A model generated the notes under the pieces. That model made no database searches, was not told the DNA's origin, and saw only the letters and a program-made list of their open reading frames with translations. The translations under genes and the position numbers were made by a program. From Mariprofundus sp. (GTDB taxonomy: Bacteria > Pseudomonadota > Zetaproteobacteria > Mariprofundales > Mariprofundaceae), in assembly GCA_030951065.1 (NCBI GenBank), contig JAUZQH010000152.1:1-5662 (forward strand): a DNA stretch of 5,662 bases. Direction: 5' to 3'. Below are positions 1 to 5,662 of this stretch, piece by piece; positions within the stretch are counted from its first letter, which is position 1, and each line of letters starts with the position of its first letter.

Positions 1-18
1 GAGGTGGTTGAGCCATGA
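1..18 (+). CDS. 3' end of upstream gene, probably atpD (F1 beta subunit), partial
   Basis: Only the last five codons and a TGA stop (16-18) are visible, reading E-V-V-E-P. The frame stays open to the left edge. The stop overlaps the atpC start in an ATGA junction, the arrangement expected where atpD runs into atpC. Many F1 beta subunits end in a helix containing a 'DEVVEKA'-like run, so EVVEP would fit a slightly shortened beta C-terminus. This rests on five residues plus gene order, so the identity is an inference from context. Confidence 0.45.
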   Translation, partial: EVVEP

Positions 19-458
19 GATGCATGCAAGTACTGATTGCCACAGCAGAACAGGAAGTATACCGCGGCCAGGCAAATATGGTTATTGCCCCCAGCGTTGA
101 CGGTTCACTGGCCATTTTGCCAGGGCATACACCGCTGTTGGCACTACTAAGACCGGGAGAGATCAGGATCGACTGTCCGGCTGACGGGGATTGCCGCGAA
201 TGTCATACCGATTATATGGCCGTTTTTGGCGGTTATCTGGAAGTTCAGCCGGATGTTGTCACGATCCTGGCCGATGCAGTAGAGCGGGCTGAAGATATTG
301 ATGCGGCACAGGCACAGAAAGCGGTCGAGCAAGCCAGGAAGTTGCTGAATTCACCGGATAAGGAGATTGCCAGCAAGGCATTACTCGATCTGGAATTGGC
401 GATTGCAAAATTACGTGTGGTACGCAAAAACAGCCCTAAATCCTTCATGAAACCATGA
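15..458 (+). CDS. atpC: F-type ATP synthase epsilon subunit
   Basis: This is the epsilon subunit of the F1 sector, part of the central stalk that links gamma to the c-ring and can inhibit ATP hydrolysis through its C-terminal helices. At 147 residues it is near the usual length of about 130-145. The N-terminal beta-sandwich shows the family signatures: 'VDGSLAILPGHTPLL' (28-42), 'LRPGEIRI' (45-52) and 'FGGYLEVQPDVVTILAD' (71-87). The C-terminal helical hairpin follows (about 94-136), ending in the family-like 'AIAKLRVV'. The ATG at 15 is chosen over the internal ATG at 24 because GAGGTGG at 1-7 sits 7 bases before it. It overlaps the preceding stop, which suggests translational coupling. An oddity is a Cys/His cluster, C54-x5-C60-x2-C63-H64, in the loop between two beta strands, where most epsilon subunits have a short polar turn. 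No further atp gene follows. Confidence 0.95.
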   Translation: MRCMQVLIATAEQEVYRGQANMVIAPSVDGSLAILPGHTPLLALLRPGEIRIDCPADGDCRECHTDYMAVFGGYLEVQPDVVTILADAVERAEDIDAAQAQKAVEQARKLLNSPDKEIASKALLDLELAIAKLRVVRKNSPKSFMKP

Positions 459-475
459 GTCAGGCAGGTTGACCT

Positions 476-490
476 ACAAGGCAGCCTTGT
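476..490. repeat. Perfect 7+1+7 inverted repeat after atpC
   Basis: ACAAGGC, one A, then GCCTTGT form a perfect 15-base odd palindrome 18 bases past the atpC stop. As RNA it would fold as a stem of six pairs with a CAG loop. No T-run follows, so it is not a classical intrinsic terminator. It could be a protein-binding site, an mRNA 3'-end stabilising hairpin, or chance. Confidence 0.4.
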
Positions 491-497
491 CTGTAAG

Positions 498-519
498 AAG
501 TGGCTTGTGATAGCCATTT
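498..519 (+). terminator. Candidate hairpin ending the atp operon transcript
   Basis: AAGTGGCT (498-505) pairs with AGCCATTT (512-519) around a 6-base loop. This gives 8 pairs including one G-T wobble, with the A-rich side on the left and TTT closing the right arm. It lies 40 bases past the atpC stop, a sensible place for an operon end. The T-run is only three bases and the stem has few G-C pairs, so efficient Rho-independent termination is doubtful. Confidence 0.3.
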
Positions 520-568
520 GCCCATCTGTTGAGCATATGGGGTTATCTTGCAGTTTTCGCTTATTTTG

Positions 569-597
569 TTGCAGTGTCTCCGGTAGGGATATGGTAT
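569..597 (+). promoter_or_regulatory. Weak sigma70-like promoter candidate for ppk2
   Basis: TTGCAG (569-574) resembles a -35 box. It is followed after 17 bases by TGGTAT (592-597), which matches only half of the -10 consensus. An identical TTGCAG lies at 548-553, and the -10 area is a short tandem of ATGGT units (591-600), which makes alternative spacings possible. Position and spacing suit transcription of ppk2, but the -10 is poor. Confidence 0.25.
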
Positions 598-622
598 GGT
601 ATCTGATTCGGACATGACGGCC

Positions 623-629
623 AGGAGGG
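623..629 (+). promoter_or_regulatory. Strong Shine-Dalgarno for ppk2
   Basis: AGGAGGG lies 4 bases before the ATG at 634 (5 bases counted from AGGAGG). It fixes the ppk2 start and predicts efficient translation. It is the clearest ribosome binding site in the window. Confidence 0.8.
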
Positions 630-633
630 AATC

Positions 634-1464
634 ATGAAGTTTAGTAAATCCTACCGGGTGGAACCGGGCCGGCGCATTCACCTTGATGATATTGATCCGG
701 ACGGGCGTGATGGACTGCTGGATAAACAGGAAGCTGAGCCGCTGATCCAGCACTATGCCGATCGGTTGAGGGATTTACAGTACCGATTGTATGCCGAGTC
801 CGGCAGAAGTCTGTTGATTTGTTTACAGGCTCTCGATGCCGGCGGCAAAGACGGGACAATTCGGCATGTGCTGGGTTATATGAACCCGCAGGGGTGCCGG
901 GTGCAGTCATTCAAGCAGCCGACTCCCGAAGAACAGGGGCACGATTTTTTATGGCGTGCTCACAGGACAGTTCCGGCCAGGGGTGAAGTGGTTATTTTCA
1001 ATCGCTCGTACTATGAGGATGTGCTGGTGACGAGGGTACATGGCCTGATTGATAAAAAAGTCTGTCATCGTCGTTTTAAAGCGATTCGGCAGTTTGAACG
1101 CCATTTGACAGAGCACGGCACCCATATCCTGAAATTCTATCTGCATATCAGCAAAGAAGAACAACTGCAGCGACTCACACGCCGGCTGGATGATCCGAAC
1201 CGCTGGTGGAAAGTCACGGAGTCCGATTTTCTTGAGCGGAAATTCTGGAAAGATTACCAGCATGCCTTTGAGGATGTGTTCTTTCATTGTAACAGTAAAA
1301 AATCACCGTGGTTTATCATTCCATCCAATTACAAATGGTACCGTAATCTGATTGTTTCCCGGATTGTGGTTGAATATCTTGAATCGCTGGATTTACAGTT
1401 GCCCGAACCAAGTGCAGACATCGAGGCAATTCGAAAAACTTTTTGTTCCAATGGTTGTGTATAG
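634..1464 (+). CDS. ppk2: Polyphosphate kinase 2 family protein, class III-like
   Basis: PPK2 enzymes transfer phosphate between inorganic polyphosphate and nucleotides in the cytoplasm, mostly making NDP or NTP. The 276 residues form one PPK2 domain with a thymidylate-kinase-like P-loop fold. Walker A is 'DAGGKDGT' (68-75) and Walker B is 'VVIFNRSYYEDVL' (119-131). The lid region is 'WWKVTESDFLERKFWKDY' (191-208), followed by 'IPSNYKWYRN' (229-238). The short N-terminus beginning 'YRVEPG' and the overall length match single-domain class III enzymes such as the Meiothermus ruber protein, which act on both AMP and ADP. They match less well the larger class I or two-domain class II proteins. 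The class call is from remembered family sequence, so substrate range is an inference. The start is fixed by the AGGAGGG site. Its place just after the ATP synthase operon gives a nucleotide-energy context, but the 175-base gap argues against simple co-transcription. All key motifs are intact. Confidence 0.93.
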   Translation: MKFSKSYRVEPGRRIHLDDIDPDGRDGLLDKQEAEPLIQHYADRLRDLQYRLYAESGRSLLICLQALDAGGKDGTIRHVLGYMNPQGCRVQSFKQPTPEEQGHDFLWRAHRTVPARGEVVIFNRSYYEDVLVTRVHGLIDKKVCHRRFKAIRQFERHLTEHGTHILKFYLHISKEEQLQRLTRRLDDPNRWWKVTESDFLERKFWKDYQHAFEDVFFHCNSKKSPWFIIPSNYKWYRNLIVSRIVVEYLESLDLQLPEPSADIEAIRKTFCSNGCV

Positions 1465-1486
1465 TCATCAGGAGATGGGGGATAGT

Positions 1487-1516
1487 TTGCCGACAGCCAT
1501 AAATCACTGCTATAAA
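1487..1516 (+). promoter_or_regulatory. Extended -10 sigma70-like promoter for the hydrolase gene
   Basis: TATAAA (1511-1516) is preceded by TG at 1508-1509 (TGnTATAAA, an extended -10). TTGCCG at 1487-1492 gives a -35 with an 18-base spacer. Transcription would begin near 1523. That leaves almost no leader before the TTG at 1534, but a sensible leader before the ATGs at 1561 and 1567, so it also bears on the start choice. Confidence 0.5.
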
Positions 1517-1560
1517 TTACTGCGGACAGCCCATTGATACGATTGGCTCTGCTTGGGCGG

Positions 1561-2787
1561 ATGACTATGTCGAGAGTGCTTATGCTGCTGGTTACATTGA
1601 TGACGGGATGTTCCACGCCGCGAGCTCTGATGCCAATGCCGACGCTCTATGCAACAGGCAAGGCCGAGTTGTTTGAATCGCTACCGCCTGAGCTGGCGGG
1701 TAATCGTGTGAATCTGCTCTATGTTACGGACCGTACAGCATGCCGCGATAAACAGGGGCGCTTAATGTACAGCGCCGGCCGATCCAGATCCCTGGCTTTT
1801 GGTTCGGCTCTGTTCACGATTGGGATGCCGGATCAAAAGCCTGAAGCACGACCGGTCGTTCGACTGGAGTCGTTGTCGGAACATGCCCGCTTTCCTCCCA
1901 CACCATATCCGCTGACTTATAACGATGGTCGATATGAGGTCGATTCGAAGATCACAGCTCAGGAAAATCGGGTGGATCGTGCGTTGACGCATGAAATCAA
2001 TCGAAGGCTGGCGATTGGTCCGCGCAAGGAAATCTTTCTGTTTATTCACGGGGTGGATAATTCGCTGGAGTTTGCACTGGAGACCTGGGCCGGCATGTGG
2101 CATTTCCTCGGACGTGAGGGTGTACCTGTGGTGTACAGTTGGCCGTCGGGAGTCGGTGGTGTGCCGATTACAGCATACAATTATGACCGGGAGTCAGGCG
2201 AGTTCACGATTTACCATCTCAAACAGTTTCTGAAAATCATTGCTGCGAATGATCAGGTGGAACGAATTCATATTGTGGCACACAGCCGGGGTACGGATGT
2301 GATTACCTCTGCAATTCGGGAGTTATTTATTGCTGCGCGTGCAGCCGGGCAGGATATGCGGCAAGAGTATAAAATTGCAGATTTGGTCCTGATTGCACCG
2401 GATTTGGATATGGATGTGGTAGGGCAACGCCTTGCTGCCGAAAAGCTGGCTGAGGGAATCGGTCGGATTACGATCTATGTTTCGCCCGAGGACAAGGCAC
2501 TGGGGCTGGCATCAGTGTTATTCAGCAGCGTGCTGCGTTTTGGACAGATACGATCCGAAGATATACAGACACAGATAAGAATCGGTGAGCATATCAATAA
2601 TATTGCCTTCATTGATGCGGGACAAACCGAAGGCATTGGACACGGTTATTTCTATAATAATCCGGCGGTGAGTTCCGATCTCATGTTGCTGCTGCGTTAT
2701 GGCCTGGCAGCGGGGAGTCCGGGCAGACCGTTGATACCCTCACGCTCGCATTTCTGGCGGGTTCCGGTTGATTATCTGAAACGATAG
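1561..2787 (+). CDS. Predicted lipoprotein alpha/beta hydrolase (DUF900/COG4782 family)
   Basis: This is an alpha/beta-hydrolase-fold protein of the DUF900 esterase/lipase-like group; its substrate is unknown. Numbering is from the ATG at 1561 (408 residues). A short lipoprotein signal runs from the start through 'VLMLLVTLMTG' to C17, with lipobox M-T-G-C, so the protein is probably membrane-anchored facing the periplasm. The family's early 'LLYVTDR' strand is at 52-58. The oxyanion motif 'FLFIHG' (159-164) and 'VVYSWPSG' (190-197) follow, then the nucleophile elbow 'AHSRG' with Ser242. 'YVSPEDKAL' supplies the probable acid Asp311, and 'GHGYF' the probable His361. The open frame can extend to a TTG at 1534, but that start lacks a ribosome site and sits about 11 bases past the predicted transcription start. 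The ATG at 1567 is equally possible, with GGGCGG at 1555-1560 spaced 6 bases before it. No operon partner is evident. Confidence 0.85.
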   Translation: MTMSRVLMLLVTLMTGCSTPRALMPMPTLYATGKAELFESLPPELAGNRVNLLYVTDRTACRDKQGRLMYSAGRSRSLAFGSALFTIGMPDQKPEARPVVRLESLSEHARFPPTPYPLTYNDGRYEVDSKITAQENRVDRALTHEINRRLAIGPRKEIFLFIHGVDNSLEFALETWAGMWHFLGREGVPVVYSWPSGVGGVPITAYNYDRESGEFTIYHLKQFLKIIAANDQVERIHIVAHSRGTDVITSAIRELFIAARAAGQDMRQEYKIADLVLIAPDLDMDVVGQRLAAEKLAEGIGRITIYVSPEDKALGLASVLFSSVLRFGQIRSEDIQTQIRIGEHINNIAFIDAGQTEGIGHGYFYNNPAVSSDLMLLLRYGLAAGSPGRPLIPSRSHFWRVPVDYLKR

Positions 2788-2929
2788 TTTTGATGCAATG
2801 CACATACTGAAATTATTCGATCTGTTTATACTTTTGTGAAGGCAGAAAATTTTACCCGAAGCTGACTCGGAAGATATAAAACTCTTTTAAACATTTTAGT
2901 GTCTGGCGGTGGATAAGGGTGATCAGACC
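2788..2929. other. AT-rich convergent intergenic region
   Basis: The 142 bases between two convergent genes are visibly richer in A+T than their flanks. No open frame of note is present. The only hairpin-like elements are CCGA/TCGG (2856-2859 with 2867-2870) and AAGG/CCTT close to the tonB stop. Both are four pairs long and neither has a proper T-run directly after it on either strand. Transcription from both sides presumably ends here by a Rho-dependent route or by the act of convergence. Confidence 0.5.
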
Positions 2930-3742
2930 TTAATTTATTAAACGATAGCGCATACTGAAACTGATTCTGGTTGAATCACCGAGAGTTGCAGGCGGAGGGG
3001 GGAAAGGCAGGGATGCAACAACCGCAGACCTGGTTGATGTGCGCAGAACGGCATGTTTGCCGCTGATCTGAATGTTGTCCGGGTAGCCGGATGCGCTGAT
3101 GCTGAATGAAATGTGAATATCGCCTTCAATATGACGTCGGCGGGCTGAATAAGGGTACTGTTTGTGTGCCCGGATTATACGCATAATCCGGGCCAGATAA
3201 TGATGGTGCAATTGTCTCTTTTTCGCTTGCATCGCTGTAATATCCGCCCTGGATTTTGTTTTTTTCACAGCAACATTGAACGCAGAAGAAACGGGTTTCG
3301 TGATGGGACCCGGCTGTTGTATGTGCTGCGGTCGGATCGGTGTGTTGTTATCCGGCATAGGTTTCTTTTCGCTTCGGAGGCGGGGCTTCGGTGTAATTTC
3401 AGGTTTGGGTTTTGCTGGTTCCGGTTTACTAACTGATACTGCTTTCGGACGTATCTGTTTCGGCTCGGCCGGTAGATCACTGATAATTTTTTTGTCGATG
3501 CTTTCATTTGCCATGGCCGACATGACCAGTTCAACCTCCAGCAGAGAAGCACGATGCGGAAGGGGGACATCGTACTTCTCTAACGGGGCAGAAAAGCGGA
3601 TCAGTAGCAGATGCAACAGCAGCGCCATCAGCAACGACAGGGAAAGTTTACGTAATGTACCGTTGTACCCGCGCTGACGATATTCATTGACGATAAGCAG
3701 ATGCTTATACAGACCGTCCTTGTCCGTAGCTGCTGGAGCCAA
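2930..3742 (-). CDS. tonB: TonB family energy-transducing protein
   Basis: TonB spans the periplasm and passes proton-motive-force energy from ExbB-ExbD to outer-membrane receptors. The 270-residue product has the expected order. A cytoplasmic segment of about 30 residues comes first, then one membrane helix (about 33-50, 'LSLSLLMALLLHLLLIRF'). A Pro/Lys-rich periplasmic linker (about 91-150) has several KPxP-like repeats. The C-terminal domain (about 190-270) starts at 'YPYSARRRHIEGDI', contains 'FSISASGYPDNIQISG' and ends in 'SFSMRYRL'. His44 in the helix corresponds to the functionally important His20 of E. coli TonB; the residue four before it is Ala40 instead of Ser. The start is TTG at 3742. 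An in-frame TAA lies just upstream and the first ATG (codon 39) falls inside the membrane helix, so TTG is the only good choice although no clear Shine-Dalgarno precedes it. It follows the receptor by 14 bases, so the two are probably one operon. Confidence 0.88.
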   Translation of the reverse strand: MAPAATDKDGLYKHLLIVNEYRQRGYNGTLRKLSLSLLMALLLHLLLIRFSAPLEKYDVPLPHRASLLEVELVMSAMANESIDKKIISDLPAEPKQIRPKAVSVSKPEPAKPKPEITPKPRLRSEKKPMPDNNTPIRPQHIQQPGPITKPVSSAFNVAVKKTKSRADITAMQAKKRQLHHHYLARIMRIIRAHKQYPYSARRRHIEGDIHISFSISASGYPDNIQISGKHAVLRTSTRSAVVASLPFPPPPATLGDSTRISFSMRYRLIN

Positions 3743-3756
3743 TGCTTAATACCGAA

Positions 3757-5662
3757 TTAAAAGTTGGCTCTGGCCTGTACAAAGAAACTTCGCCCTTCAC
3801 CGGGCAGGCGTTCGCCGACAGGTACGGCTGATGCCTGTCCGGTCACGTCTGTTGAGACCCGATTATAGCCGCCCAGATGATCCTGATAAAAGCGATCCAG
3901 AAGGTTGTTGACGCCGACACTGATTTCACTGCCTTTGGTAATGGCATATCGGGCACGCAGATTAAACAGGCTGTAGCCGGAAGTTGTCTGTTCACTGTTG
4001 CTTTGCGATACCTTGTTCTGTTTGGCATAGAATACGCCTTCAGTTGTGACCGACCAACCGGCATCACCGTAATAACTAAGGCCGACAGTGCTGTTTAACG
4101 GTGCAATGCGATAGAGGTTGTCGCTGATGTCACGACGTTTACCTCGTACATAGCTGATGGTGCCGTTCAGCGCGATATGATCCGTAATATTCACTCCGAA
4201 ATCGGCATCCGCACCATAGAACTCCGCATCGACGTTGGAAAACTGTAACGGTACGCAGAATGGATCCAGCGGATTGGCAGTACAGAAACCGCCGCCGCGC
4301 AACATATTTCCCTGGTTGACGCGGAAGTTATAGGCCGTACCACTGGTTAGAGCCGTACCCTGAATGTAGTTATTAACCCGTTTGAAAAAGACGTGCGGCG
4401 TGAAATAGGCACGATCGGAGTGCCAGTCGAAACCGGCGTCAATATGATATGATGTTTCGGGGTTCAGATAGACATCGCCAACATAGGTGCGCATATCGGC
4501 AAGACCCGCAGTTGATTCCAGTGGCGACCAGAGATAACGCTCCTGATAGGACGGAGCCCTCTGTTTTCCGGCCACTCCGATTTTGAAACTCAGATTATCA
4601 TTAATACGCCGGGTCAGTTGAAGGGTGAGATCAACCAGGTTGTCATTTTGAGAAAGCTGGCTGTTGTTGAAACTGCTGGCCAGCATATTGATCTGTGTGC
4701 CCAGCATGCCTCCGAACCCGCTGGCACTGACGGTACCTGAATTCATCTGTACCCGGGTATAACGGGCACCCAGGCGGATATCGAGACTATCACTCAGAGC
4801 AGAATGCCACTCCGAAAACAGGCTGTAGCGGTTGCGTTTGACATCATTATAGTTTTGCAGAGAGAAAGCCGCATTGGTCGGGTCATAAATATCGGCATTG
4901 TGTCTGGCCAGCCAGCCATCGGTGCCGATTGTGAGGTGACCACCGCTGACAGGGATACCGGCATGCAGTTTATAAGCAAAATCCCTGGCGTTGGTGACGG
5001 CATAGCGATACATCGGCATGCCCATCATGCCGAGCATCAGCGGTACACTGCGCAATGAAAAGTTGTCCATTTTATGGTCGGTATCCATATAATGCATATC
5101 GCTCAGCCACTGGATACCGCCGAGATCCTGATCGCTCTGATAGGAGGCATTAAATGCATTGCCTTTGACATAGATAATATCCATAGGCAAGGCCGGAGAG
5201 CCGGAGTCGTCCACACGCTCGTTACTGTAACCGAGCTTTCCTTCTCCCCGGGAAAAATGGTGTCCATATTCTACACCAAGATTACGACGTTTATACTGTG
5301 TCGGCACAATATCTTTGCCATTACCGGCTTTCATGTCCTGTCCCTTGTCGTAATTGCCGTTGATTTGCAGGCGGTCTGTGCTGCCACTGATGCCGAGCTG
5401 ACCACCGGCCGTAAATGCTTGGTTGTTGCTGTCGTAACCCGTGGAGAGCGTACCGTGTGTTTCAACACCACCATCAGCTGAATAGGGCAGACTGCTTGTA
5501 TTAGCCTGTACGGTGCCGCCGATACTTTCGGCTCCTGCGCTTACCGGGGAAATCCCCCTGATTACCTTGATACTCTCCAGTTGGGACGGAGCTACATGAC
5601 TTAGCGGCGGATCCATCCAGTTCGGACCGGCCGGTGCAATATTCAGTCCGTCGAGCTGAACA
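3757..5662 (-). CDS. TonB-dependent outer-membrane receptor, 5' end outside window
   Basis: This is a TonB-gated outer-membrane transporter. The frame stays open to the right edge, so the signal peptide, TonB box and first half of the plug are missing; about 634 codons are visible. The first internal ATG (5616) is not the start, because reading continues upstream as 'VQLDGLNIAPAGPNW'. Plug-domain sequence comes first ('LESIKVIRGISPVSAGAESIGGTV', shown by LESIKVIRG and AESIGGTV). A long beta barrel with alternating aromatic strands follows. The end is typical of the family: 'VNNLLDRFYQDHLGGYNRV', then 'GEGRSFFVQARANF' with a terminal Phe for BAM recognition. A Met-rich segment lies at 5011-5097 and a Cys pair at 4255-4284. 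The plug resembles receptors with an 'MDPPLS' motif whose ligands I cannot name. The Met content allows a copper or other metal ligand, but siderophore or another substrate is equally open. A dedicated tonB follows directly. Confidence 0.93.
   Translation of the reverse strand, partial: VQLDGLNIAPAGPNWMDPPLSHVAPSQLESIKVIRGISPVSAGAESIGGTVQANTSSLPYSADGGVETHGTLSTGYDSNNQAFTAGGQLGISGSTDRLQINGNYDKGQDMKAGNGKDIVPTQYKRRNLGVEYGHHFSRGEGKLGYSNERVDDSGSPALPMDIIYVKGNAFNASYQSDQDLGGIQWLSDMHYMDTDHKMDNFSLRSVPLMLGMMGMPMYRYAVTNARDFAYKLHAGIPVSGGHLTIGTDGWLARHNADIYDPTNAAFSLQNYNDVKRNRYSLFSEWHSALSDSLDIRLGARYTRVQMNSGTVSASGFGGMLGTQINMLASSFNNSQLSQNDNLVDLTLQLTRRINDNLSFKIGVAGKQRAPSYQERYLWSPLESTAGLADMRTYVGDVYLNPETSYHIDAGFDWHSDRAYFTPHVFFKRVNNYIQGTALTSGTAYNFRVNQGNMLRGGGFCTANPLDPFCVPLQFSNVDAEFYGADADFGVNITDHIALNGTISYVRGKRRDISDNLYRIAPLNSTVGLSYYGDAGWSVTTEGVFYAKQNKVSQSNSEQTTSGYSLFNLRARYAITKGSEISVGVNNLLDRFYQDHLGGYNRVSTDVTGQASAVPVGERLPGEGRSFFVQARANF

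Noticed and set aside
537..617. Plus-strand 26-codon frame (MGLSCSFRLF...) in the atpC-ppk2 gap
   Set aside because: It has no convincing ribosome site and a Cys/Arg/Trp-rich composition typical of random reading. It also covers the candidate promoter.
460..753. Minus-strand open frame of 97 codons across the atpC-ppk2 gap
   Set aside because: It overlaps the start and ribosome site of ppk2, has no recognisable domain, and lies opposite well-supported coding sequence.
1475..1537. 20-codon frame (MGDSLPTAIN...) whose TGA overlaps the TTG at 1534
   Set aside because: AGGAG abuts its ATG with no spacing, and the predicted promoter -10 lies inside it. A leader peptide cannot be excluded but is not supported.
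2856..2870. CCGA/TCGG hairpin as a terminator between the convergent genes
   Set aside because: Only four pairs with a 7-base loop, and no T-run directly after it on either strand.
3276..3677. Plus-strand open frame of 133 codons opposite tonB
   Set aside because: It is antisense to a clear TonB domain and linker and is rich in Cys, Arg and Gly, as expected for a shadow frame.
5074..5481. Plus-strand open frame of 135 codons opposite the receptor
   Set aside because: It is antisense to well-recognised plug and barrel sequence, has no family motif and no good ribosome site.
5614..5616. ATG at 5616 as the start of the TonB-dependent receptor
   Set aside because: The frame stays open to the window edge with plug-like sequence ahead of this codon, and a start here would remove the signal peptide and TonB box.

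Overview
The window reads as a stretch of Gram-negative, most likely proteobacterial (beta/gamma-like) chromosome of balanced base composition. The evidence is a TonB-dependent outer-membrane receptor, a TonB protein, a lipoprotein-type signal and an F-type ATP synthase gene. The genus cannot be fixed from the sequence. There are no rRNA or tRNA genes, insertion sequences, CRISPR arrays or integrase genes.

Layout. Bases 1-18 hold the last codons of the gene before atpC, almost certainly atpD (F1 beta). They overlap atpC (15-458, F1 epsilon) by an ATGA junction, so the window opens at the 3' end of an atp operon. The gap 459-633 carries two small inverted repeats, a weak candidate promoter and a strong Shine-Dalgarno. 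It leads to a class III-like polyphosphate kinase 2 (634-1464). After a short gap with a good extended -10 promoter candidate comes a predicted lipoprotein alpha/beta hydrolase of the DUF900/COG4782 type (about 1561-2787). An AT-rich convergent gap (2788-2929) separates this plus-strand block from a minus-strand pair: a TonB-dependent receptor (5662 down to 3757, 5' end outside the window) followed 14 bases later by a tonB-family gene (3742-2930).

How the genes fit together. The left block is loosely about nucleotide energetics: F1 ATP synthase makes ATP, and PPK2 phosphorylates nucleotides from polyphosphate. The hydrolase probably has its own promoter and no known link to either. The right block looks like a dedicated uptake unit, an outer-membrane receptor plus its own energy-transducing TonB. 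ExbB and ExbD are not in the window and must be encoded elsewhere. The receptor has a striking methionine-rich segment that raises a copper-related or other soft-metal ligand as a hypothesis only.

I do not see a clearly new system. The points most worth a second look are the Cys/His cluster in the epsilon subunit, the Met-rich segment and the Cys pair in the receptor, and the dedicated receptor-tonB pair with its TTG start.
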